From contig DATEOF010000354.1 in assembly GCA_035274465.1 (NCBI GenBank), forward strand, positions 40,026 to 104,025: 64,000 nt of DNA. Direction: 5' to 3'. The stretch's first letter is position 1. Each line of letters begins with the position of its first letter. This stretch comes from JADGRF01 sp035274465. Lineage in GTDB: Bacteria; Myxococcota_A; Polyangia; Polyangiales; JAFGIB01. Below are positions 38,267-44,999 of this stretch, piece by piece. The translations under genes were made by a program, and so were the position numbers. The notes under the pieces are model-generated. The model did not search any database and had not been told where the DNA came from. It saw only the letters and a program-made list of their open reading frames with translations.

Positions 38267-40240
38267 TCAGTTGTCCGCCCCGCAGGTGGGGTTCGTGCAG
38301 TAGGCCTTGCCGCCCGTGCGATCCAGCGAGACTTGGCGCTTGTCGCACTCCCAGCCTCCGGGGCATTGCGCGTCGCCGGTGCAGCCGAGCACGCACACGT
38401 TGAGCTCCGGGTGACAGAACATCTTGGTATCCATGTCGCCGTTGCTGAGCGCCACGACGCACTTCGAATCGTCGGCGAACGGCGTCATGTCGGGCTTCGC
38501 ACTCGTGCACGCCGCACCGATCTGCGGTTGGTTCGGCATCTCGTCGGTGCGCGTCGTGGACACGCGCTGCGTCTCGTTCAAGCACTCGAGCTTGACCGTG
38601 ACGCCCGTCGGCGGCTTCGCTGTATCGCTGAACGACACGCGCTGCGGCTGGCTCTTCGGACACTCGTTGGCGCGCGCCGTCGTGAAGTCGTCGTAGTACC
38701 AGCCGTCGCCATCTGGCACCTTGTCGAGCGTCTTGACCGGCAACTGCGTGACCTTGCAATTCCTGCCGCCGCGCTCGTTGACCGGCGTGCGCCCCGGATC
38801 GACGTTCTGCAGGTAGGGTCGATCGCTGCACGCCGTCGGGCTCTGCGTGGGTGCAGCACCTGCGGGCGGAAGCTCCCAGACCACGTTGCAGCCGACCGAG
38901 CCGTCCGACTTGCGCACCAGCGGACGCGGCAGGCACACAGCTCCGAGCTGCTTGGCGATGACGTCGATGATCGCGTCCATCGCCGGCCCGAAGTCGTCCT
39001 GACAGATCGACTGCACGATGGCGTTTTGGCCGAAGCCCTTCGCCAGCTGGATCGAGCGGCGCGGCGGGAAGGCGGTCGAGTTCTCGCCGAGCTTGTCGAG
39101 GCGCGTGCACGACGGCGCGAGGTTCGCGATCGAAGGAATGTTCTCGTTCATCGGCCGCTCCTGCATGCGCGTGTCGGCCAGGATCGAGTCGTAGTAGGCA
39201 TCGCGCGCCGTCGCGTCGTCGAACTGGACTTGCTCGCGAGCCTCGGCACTCACCAGATCACTCGGCACACCGACGATGGCGCCGAAGATCACGAGCTGCT
39301 CGGCGCCAGGCCGCAGGCCCTGATAGCCCTTGATATAGCGATCGACGTCGAACAGGTCTTGTGGGTTGTAGAAGCAGCGCAGGTTGATACCTTGCTTCGA
39401 GAGCGGGTCGTTCGGATCGTTCGTGGAACGGAAGTGCACGTCGCTCTTGGAGGAACAATCCTCCTCGTCGCTGACGACGATGATCGCGATCAGCGAGACG
39501 CCCTTGGTCCGGTCGTTGCGCAGGAAGCCTCCGTTGCCCGCGGGCGGCGGCGTATCGCCATGGCCGTAGCGGCCCTCCTCGTTCGTCGCCAGGAACAAGA
39601 TCGGGTTCTTTGCTGGCGGAAACACGTCGCCGTCCGCGTCGACGTAGTTCTTCGGCCACAGCGCCTTCAGCGCCGCCTCGAACGGCATCTCGAAACCGCA
39701 GCCGGTCGTGCCGAGGTTCGCGATGCAACCGAAGTCGGTCGCGATCTGCTCCGGCTTGTCTTTGCCCTCGACGAACGAGAGAAAGGGTGGATAGTTGGCA
39801 GCACAACCCGGGCCCGCGTTGCCGGGATGCAGCAACAAACCATCGTCACCGCCGTGGTTTACGTGTCGGTCGGTATTACAACCGGGATAGTTGTTAGGGA
39901 TGCCGACCAGTCCCATGTCGGTCGACACCACGCCCAGGTGTAAGTCCTTGACCGGCGGAAACGTCTCGCCGTTGCTCTTCTTACCCGTCGTCAGCGTGCT
40001 GATGAGCTTGGGAAACTGCTCGCGCAGTGAACCCTGCTCCTGTCGCATGGAGCCCGAGTTGTCCACCACGAACAATAGATCCACGTAGTCGACATTCGTG
40101 ACAGCGACCTTGCGGGTCACGCCCGACACCAGGCATGGATTGAGCGGCTTGAGTTCTCGATCGAGGCAACCGCCGCAGAGCGCAGCGAAGCAGCCGATGT
40201 ACACGCATGTGAAGATGATGCGGCGAAGCTGGGCGATCAT
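38267..40240 (-). CDS. von Willebrand factor A domain lipoprotein
   Basis: A 657-residue lipoprotein. The signal ends 'IGCFAALCGGC'. A VWA domain starts with 'DLLFVVDNSGSM', an intact DxSxS metal-ion-dependent adhesion site, and continues to roughly residue 400 with 'VIVVSDEEDCSSKSDVH'. The C-terminus is cysteine-rich ('NVCVLGCTGDAQCPGGWEC'), like small disulfide modules common in myxobacterial surface proteins. ATG 40240 is fixed by AAGGAG at ideal spacing and by the signal peptide. The ligand is unknown. It ends 3 bp from the convergent ABC permease. Confidence 0.92.
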   Translation of the reverse strand: MIAQLRRIIFTCVYIGCFAALCGGCLDRELKPLNPCLVSGVTRKVAVTNVDYVDLLFVVDNSGSMRQEQGSLREQFPKLISTLTTGKKSNGETFPPVKDLHLGVVSTDMGLVGIPNNYPGCNTDRHVNHGGDDGLLLHPGNAGPGCAANYPPFLSFVEGKDKPEQIATDFGCIANLGTTGCGFEMPFEAALKALWPKNYVDADGDVFPPAKNPILFLATNEEGRYGHGDTPPPAGNGGFLRNDRTKGVSLIAIIVVSDEEDCSSKSDVHFRSTNDPNDPLSKQGINLRCFYNPQDLFDVDRYIKGYQGLRPGAEQLVIFGAIVGVPSDLVSAEAREQVQFDDATARDAYYDSILADTRMQERPMNENIPSIANLAPSCTRLDKLGENSTAFPPRRSIQLAKGFGQNAIVQSICQDDFGPAMDAIIDVIAKQLGAVCLPRPLVRKSDGSVGCNVVWELPPAGAAPTQSPTACSDRPYLQNVDPGRTPVNERGGRNCKVTQLPVKTLDKVPDGDGWYYDDFTTARANECPKSQPQRVSFSDTAKPPTGVTVKLECLNETQRVSTTRTDEMPNQPQIGAACTSAKPDMTPFADDSKCVVALSNGDMDTKMFCHPELNVCVLGCTGDAQCPGGWECDKRQVSLDRTGGKAYCTNPTCGADN

Positions 40241-40304
40241 CGTGCTCCTTCGCGAGCCGATCGCCCGCCTCGCGGATGCACGAGCAACTAGCGTTCCAGC
40301 ACGA

Positions 40305-40330
40305 GCGCCCGGAAATGGCCCTCCGGGCGC
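40305..40330 (-). terminator. Second hairpin upstream of the VWA gene
   Basis: GCGCCCGGA (40305-40313) and TCCGGGCGC (40322-40330) form a perfect 9-bp stem with an 8-nt loop. It lies between the small gene ending at 40395 and the VWA gene start at 40240. No T-run follows. It could end transcription or sit in the VWA leader. Confidence 0.35.
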
Positions 40331-40347
40331 GGCCGCCGTGGCGGATT

Positions 40348-40368
40348 CGCAACAGGGTTCCTGTTGCG
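40348..40368 (-). terminator. Hairpin after the 77-residue gene
   Basis: CGCAACAGG (40348-40356) and CCTGTTGCG (40360-40368) form a perfect 9-bp stem with a 3-nt loop, 27 bp downstream of the stop at 40395 on the minus strand. Shape and position fit a terminator, though no T-run follows. Confidence 0.45.
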
Positions 40369-40394
40369 CGTTGAGTTGTGCAGCAAGCCGGGCT

Positions 40395-40628
40395 TCAGGC
40401 GTCCAGCGCCGCGAACCAGGCTTCGGCGATGGCTTCGAGCGTCTGCTCGCTAACGGTGCCACCCTCGGGCACGCCGTTGGCAGCGCCAAAGGTGTACACG
40501 ATGCGCCCCACCGGCTCCCCCTCTACGAGCACCGTGAAGGTGTCCGCAGCGAGCGGCTGGATCCTGTAGGTGGTGCCTTCGAAGGCGACGGTCTGTTCAG
40601 CGACATTGGCGATTGCGGCGGCGGTCAT
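40395..40628 (-). CDS. Small acidic protein, unknown function
   Basis: A 77-residue protein with the pattern 'FEGTTYRIQPLAADTFTVLV', then a short loop and a C-terminal amphipathic helix ('SEQTLEAIAEAWFAAL'). This beta-rich start plus helix is a plausible small fold, and codon use is like that of neighbouring genes. No signal peptide or membrane segment. It follows another small gene on the same strand by 49 bp, and a strong hairpin lies after it. I do not recognise a family. Confidence 0.6.
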   Translation of the reverse strand: MTAAAIANVAEQTVAFEGTTYRIQPLAADTFTVLVEGEPVGRIVYTFGAANGVPEGGTVSEQTLEAIAEAWFAALDA

Positions 40629-40677
40629 GCCGCGGCTGATACCACGACCCGCAGGCCCGGCAAAGCGCCCGAGGAGC

Positions 40678-40869
40678 TCACTCGGGCTGATTTTCCAGCA
40701 ACTCGGTCAGGTCCGCGAACTGCTCCCGCAGCTCGTCCAGGAAGAAGCCCACGAGCGCGGCCGACAGCAGCTCCTTCTGAACTCCGGCACTGTTGCTTCC
40801 CTTGCCGTTGAGCGCGTTGATCACGGCTCGGATGCGGTCGACACGTGCTTCGTCTTTGGCTGTAGTCAT
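40678..40869 (-). CDS. Small helical protein, unknown function
   Basis: A 63-residue, almost entirely helical protein ('ELLSAALVGFFLDELREQFA' is strongly amphipathic). The start ATG lies 30 bp from the pectinacetylesterase-like stop on the same strand, so the genes may form one transcript. No ribosome-binding site is obvious. No family recognised; existence is supported mainly by position and sensible composition. Confidence 0.5.
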   Translation of the reverse strand: MTTAKDEARVDRIRAVINALNGKGSNSAGVQKELLSAALVGFFLDELREQFADLTELLENQPE

Positions 40870-40898
40870 GCCCGCGATTGTATCTCAGGCGGGGTCTC

Positions 40899-42047
40899 TC
40901 ATTGCAGCACGTTATCCCATGCCGGATCGCCCTCGAGCATTCGACCGAGCCACTGTGCGACCGAGACGCCGTTCACTGCCGTGGTCTGGATGTTACCCAC
41001 CGTATGCTGCGTGCCTTCGACGAGGAAGCGCTTGGCGCGGGTCGGTGCCGACTCGACGACCTTCGCCGTTTCCTCGAGGAGTGCTTGTTTGAACACGGCA
41101 GGGTCGAGCATCAAGAACGTCCCCGAGATGACACTATCCTGATAAGAGCTAAACATGCCGAGGGTGATGCCCGGATCATGTGCGAGGTTCCAGCTCATCC
41201 AGGGTGTGAGATGCGGGCTGGCCTTACACATCTCGCAGGTCGCCGGGATGAACTGCTGCGCGCCCCACTCGCCGAGCACGGAGCGGAATCCGTCCGGGCT
41301 CGCCGGGTTCGAGATCGCGATGCCGGCATCGTTGAAGACGAAGAGCCTCGAGCTCGGGTAGACCAGGCGCACGAGCGCGGTCGCCCAGATCGTCGCGTAG
41401 CCGCCTGCACTTGCACCGGTCAACAAGATGCGGCGCGGATTCGGGAACTTCTCGCGCGCCACGTCGAGCGATGCGCTCAAGTTTCGCAAGCCGTGATGCT
41501 TGCGATTCTGATCCGGGATGTCGCTGTCGCCGAAGTGCAGCGATCCATCGCAGTAGGGCGAGTAGACCACGTTCCAGCCGGCGACTGGATTCTGCGTGTC
41601 GGTGGCGTTCAACACGCCATAGGTCGGCATCACTGCGGTCGTCGTCTCCGTCGCTCGGCACAACGCCGTCGTGCACGAGCCGCCGCCCTGCAGGTAGATC
41701 ACCAGATCCTGCGAACCCGCGTCGCGCGTGCTCATCCCGAAGCGTCCACCGCGCAAGCAGACCGGTCCGTCAGCCTCGTTGAAGAAGTAACGAGTCTCGC
41801 TGCCTACCTGTTGCATCTCGGCAGGCTTGGCTGCGCCCAGGTACTTGTTCAGACCCGTGGCCATGAATGCAGCGAGGTCAGCGGGTGCCTGCGCCGGCGC
41901 TGCGGAGCCGGCGCCCGCGGGCGCTGCAGCTCCGGCCATCGACTGCGCCGGGTTCATCATGGACGCGGTCTCGGAACCGTCGTCACCACAAGCAGCCAAA
42001 CACACGCCGCATACGACCAACCATCGCCACGCCTTCATCGCCCGCAT
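40899..42047 (-). CDS. Pectinacetylesterase-family lipoprotein
   Basis: A 382-residue lipid-anchored esterase. The signal ends 'CGVCLAAC'; an Ala/Gly/Pro linker runs to about residue 60. The catalytic domain shows 'DLVIYLQGGGSC' (oxyanion-hole GGG region), 'YSPYCDGSLHFGD', nucleophile Ser213 in 'LTGASAGGYAT', 'NDAGIAI' and His348 in 'EGTQHTVGN', the order seen in pectinacetylesterases and Notum. Substrates in bacteria are not settled (acetylated or acylated polysaccharides or proteins). ATG 42047 has GGGAGG 8 bp upstream. It is divergent from the Sco/LamG chimera. Confidence 0.9.
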   Translation of the reverse strand: MRAMKAWRWLVVCGVCLAACGDDGSETASMMNPAQSMAGAAAPAGAGSAAPAQAPADLAAFMATGLNKYLGAAKPAEMQQVGSETRYFFNEADGPVCLRGGRFGMSTRDAGSQDLVIYLQGGGSCTTALCRATETTTAVMPTYGVLNATDTQNPVAGWNVVYSPYCDGSLHFGDSDIPDQNRKHHGLRNLSASLDVAREKFPNPRRILLTGASAGGYATIWATALVRLVYPSSRLFVFNDAGIAISNPASPDGFRSVLGEWGAQQFIPATCEMCKASPHLTPWMSWNLAHDPGITLGMFSSYQDSVISGTFLMLDPAVFKQALLEETAKVVESAPTRAKRFLVEGTQHTVGNIQTTAVNGVSVAQWLGRMLEGDPAWDNVLQ

Positions 42048-42184
42048 GAAACACCTCCCGAGCCATGTAGCCCGTTGCCGGGCTCACGTGTAGATGGTCG
42101 CGACAGCCTCACACCGAGAACGCCGCGAGCGTGCGCTTGCTTTTGTCAGGGGTTCAACCCGAACCGCCACACACTTAACCAAGC

Positions 42185-42790
42185 ATGCCGCGACAGCCTC
42201 GTGCGCGAGGTGCGATCAACGCCGCCACGCCGTCCAGGATGTGTAACCCTGCTTGCCAATCCGAGGTCGCGTTTTCGTTCCAGCGGCTGCGCGGTCGCAC
42301 GATCGTGATGAACTTCATCTTCACGCACTGTGCCGCGAGCTGCCCCCTGCAGGTTCGAGCGTTGACTGCCGTCCAACACGCGCTACCGGCAGACCTCTCG
42401 CAGAGGGTGCAGTTCGTGTCCGTCACGATGGATCCCGCGCGGGACACGCCTTCCGTGCTGAAGGACTACGCGGCGAGGATGGGCGCGCAACTCGAGAACT
42501 GGTCCTTCGTCACGGGCCATCCGGCGGAGATTGCCTGGCTACATCAGCACTTCGGCGCGCAGGTCAAACGGTTGAGCGGAAACACGGGGCGCTTGTACCT
42601 GAACGGCACGCTGGTCGCGCAGAACACGAACGTCGTGCTCAACCCGATCGACCTCGGCGCGACCACCAACGTCTGGCTCGGCCGCTCCCAGTACACCACT
42701 GATCCATATCTCAACGGCAGCTTGGACGACGTCCGTATCTCCTGCCGTGCGTATAGCGAAGAAGAAGTCGCGGCACTGTCTGCGATGTAA
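42185..42790 (+). CDS. Chimeric Sco-like / LamG-like protein, probable gene remnant
   Basis: A 201-residue frame combining parts of two unrelated families. About 30-130 is the Sco1/SenC thioredoxin-like fold with copper-binding 'FIFTHCAASCPLQV' (CxxxC) and 'FVSVTMDPARDTPSVL'. At about residue 131 it switches to 'NTGRLYLNGTLVAQNT' and 'YLNGSLDDVRISCRAYSEEE', the last third of a LamG/concanavalin-like domain. The Sco part lacks its normal C-terminal third, including the third copper ligand (His). The N-terminus has no signal peptide or membrane anchor, which Sco proteins need. I infer a deletion fusion of two genes; expression is unproven. No good ribosome site precedes it. Confidence 0.7.
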   Translation: MPRQPRARGAINAATPSRMCNPACQSEVAFSFQRLRGRTIVMNFIFTHCAASCPLQVRALTAVQHALPADLSQRVQFVSVTMDPARDTPSVLKDYAARMGAQLENWSFVTGHPAEIAWLHQHFGAQVKRLSGNTGRLYLNGTLVAQNTNVVLNPIDLGATTNVWLGRSQYTTDPYLNGSLDDVRISCRAYSEEEVAALSAM

Positions 42791-42858
42791 CTGGGCCACA
42801 CGAAGATTCGCAAAATGGACCGCCTCGAGCCACAGACGGAGCGAGGAGACGGCCTGAC

Positions 42859-44205
42859 ATGCGGCGACTTCATCTTGCGCTCTGGCTCATACTGGCGGCC
42901 ATGGCACTAGCAAGTTGTGGGGAGACGGATCGCGTGCAGCTCGGGGCGCTCGCTCCCTCGGTCGATTTCGGCAAGTGCCTGGGGGATGACACGCATTGCG
43001 AGCAGGAGTTTCCGCCCGCGCGGGTGGTCGAGCCAGAGTTTGCGCCCACGCAATGTGAGCGCGTCGAGGATGACGGATGGCAGGTGGCGTGGTGGCGCAA
43101 GCTGACGCATCTCCGGTGCGCACCCGTCGGGTTCTGCGACGCGCGACTGATGAGCGTCGCGGAGGATGGAACGGTTTGGACCGCCGGCTTGGGCCAGAGT
43201 CCGGTCGTCGACAGCGACGAAACGCTCTTTGGACTATTCCTCGTTCACTACGATCAGGACGGGGAGATCGTTGCGCAAGAGGTAGTCGAGACCCGACAAC
43301 TCGTGGGCAGCGGCAGCGCATTCGGTGACAACGCTATCCAGATGGCGATCGCGGCCGATGCGCGCGGACACGTGATCGTGGCGATGGTGTGGACCGAGGA
43401 TGAGGCCTGGGTCGGTGAATTCGACGCGGCCGCGCGAGCCGTGGGGCAACGCGTTCGGCTTCAAGGCTGGCACGGAAACATGACGCCGGGGTTGTCAGTG
43501 GCAGCTGACCGTTCGGTGCTTCTCTCCGCGCACACCAGCCCGCCGTTCACCACGCCATCCGCATTCAACGCGCTCGCGAAGCTCGACTCCAAGTTCCGGC
43601 CCATGTGGCTGCAGACTCGCGCACTACCGCCGTCCGGATTCTCCGCGATGCTGTCGGGTGGACCGCGCATCGCGCTCGTCGGGGACCCAGAGTTGGACCT
43701 GGGCGCCTTGGGCGTGAGCCAAGTGGGCACGCTGGATCCGGCAGGCAATCTCATCGACTTGTTGCATGTTCCGGTCATGGACACGCCCTTTGCAGTGGAC
43801 CAAAGTGGCAATCTCTTCGCGCTGGCGATGGGAGTCCACGCGTCGACCGCAACGAAGATGACGCCGCAAGGCGACATCTTGTTCCAGGTCGAAATCACAG
43901 GTGTCCAGGATCCAAACGACGCCCACGTCTTCCACAGGCTGAGCGGCAGCGTGGATCTGGAGGGCAATAGCTTGTACGCGATGCACTGGGACTCTCGAGA
44001 CGAGCAGGGGATTTACAGCGAGACTCTCACGCTGTGGCAACTGGATGCCGGTGGCGAACGTTGCCGCGTGTCGAACCTCGTGAATGGGCTGGGAGGAGCG
44101 ATCCAAAGCACCTCCCAGCTCAATGAGATGAGCGAGCTGCTCCTAACCAACGACGGCGACCTGTACGTCCGTACCGAGAGCGTCTTCGCCCGACTCACAC
44201 GCTGA
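42859..44205 (+). CDS. Lipoprotein with beta-propeller-like repeats
   Basis: A 448-residue lipoprotein; the signal ends 'AAMALASC'. An N-terminal cysteine-bearing region (about 20-90) precedes repeated strands such as 'MSVAEDGTVWTAG', 'IAADARGHVIVAM' and 'FAVDQSGNLFALA'. The 'D..G.......' repeat resembles delta-60/SBBP-type propeller blades. No catalytic motif seen. ATG 42859 has AGGAGA upstream. Monocistronic. Confidence 0.82.
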   Translation: MRRLHLALWLILAAMALASCGETDRVQLGALAPSVDFGKCLGDDTHCEQEFPPARVVEPEFAPTQCERVEDDGWQVAWWRKLTHLRCAPVGFCDARLMSVAEDGTVWTAGLGQSPVVDSDETLFGLFLVHYDQDGEIVAQEVVETRQLVGSGSAFGDNAIQMAIAADARGHVIVAMVWTEDEAWVGEFDAAARAVGQRVRLQGWHGNMTPGLSVAADRSVLLSAHTSPPFTTPSAFNALAKLDSKFRPMWLQTRALPPSGFSAMLSGGPRIALVGDPELDLGALGVSQVGTLDPAGNLIDLLHVPVMDTPFAVDQSGNLFALAMGVHASTATKMTPQGDILFQVEITGVQDPNDAHVFHRLSGSVDLEGNSLYAMHWDSRDEQGIYSETLTLWQLDAGGERCRVSNLVNGLGGAIQSTSQLNEMSELLLTNDGDLYVRTESVFARLTR

Positions 44206-44491
44206 ACCGAGCGACTCGCGTCGCGTGCCGCTGTCAGCTGCAACGGCGGACTATCATCCAGAATCGGGAATCTCCCCTACTCTCCTAGTGGCTAGCCGCT
44301 TCCAACAATTTGTCCGTGACAGGTCCCGTAGCCATGCTAGGTATACTGCTCTGGGACGGAGTCTCACATCGGGGCTCACAGTCAGTTAGTTCCCAGTACG
44401 CCTGGTAGCAATTCCGGGCAGTTGGAGCATCGAAAACGAACCCGTCCGTCGGGAATTAGCTTTGGGCGTACAGCGCCTGAAAGGCAGGGTC
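44206..44491. other. Intergenic region upstream of the secreted 168-residue protein
   Basis: About 286 bp, less GC-rich than the flanks. It contains a TATACT at 44342-44347 that could be a -10 box, but no good -35 at the right spacing. No gene, RNA or strong hairpin was recognised. Confidence 0.3.
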
Positions 44492-44998
44492 ATGTCGTTC
44501 CTCAAGCCTGTAGTTCTGGGATTGATGGCAATCACGGTCGATTTGGTCTGCCAACCGGCTTACGCACAAGATGGATTTCCTCCGGCTTCGGAAGACGTGG
44601 TCCTGTGGTCGGCGCGTAGTTGTTATGCGGAGGCGACCTGGTCATTCGCCGACTGCACCGCGCTGCTCCACGTGATCCGAAAACGCGCGGAACGCACCAA
44701 CTGGTCGTTCCTCAAGATGCTGAAGCAATACAGCGTCTCGAACTGGGTGCAGAGTGGTCACGGCAAGAAGGCGATGCGCCTCAAGCTCGGCTTCGATCCG
44801 AAGCAAAGCGCGACGTGGAACGAGAACTGGCGTTCGCTCGTCGATCACGTGGTCACAGTTCTCAACTCCGGCGTGAGCGATCCATGCCCGCGCGCCGATC
44901 ACTGGGCCGCCGAGTACTACGTACCCCGCTCGCCGATGCGCCGCGTCCGCTGCACCGAGAAGGTCGCAAACGCCTTCTGGGTGAGCGTGCGCGGCTGA
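44492..44998 (+). CDS. Secreted protein, possibly cell-wall-hydrolase-like
   Basis: A 168-residue protein with a Sec signal peptide cleaved at about 'QPAYA|QDG'. The mature part has several cysteines and the pattern 'WSARSCYAEATWSFADCTAL', then 'HVIRKRAERTNWSFLKMLKQ' and 'CPRADHWAAEY'. The spacing of these blocks recalls SleB-like cell-wall hydrolases ('AR.i.gEA......AHVvlNR' followed by 'a.HWg'), with the key Glu aligned in 'YAEA'. This is a weak, by-eye match and the family is not certain. ATG 44492 was chosen because it begins the signal peptide. It converges on the next gene, with 1 bp between stops. Confidence 0.65.
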   Translation: MSFLKPVVLGLMAITVDLVCQPAYAQDGFPPASEDVVLWSARSCYAEATWSFADCTALLHVIRKRAERTNWSFLKMLKQYSVSNWVQSGHGKKAMRLKLGFDPKQSATWNENWRSLVDHVVTVLNSGVSDPCPRADHWAAEYYVPRSPMRRVRCTEKVANAFWVSVRG

Positions 44999-44999
44999 T

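Noticed and set aside
44342..44347. TATACT as a firm promoter of the 44492 gene
   Set aside because: No -35 element at 16-18 bp spacing; left as a weak remark only.
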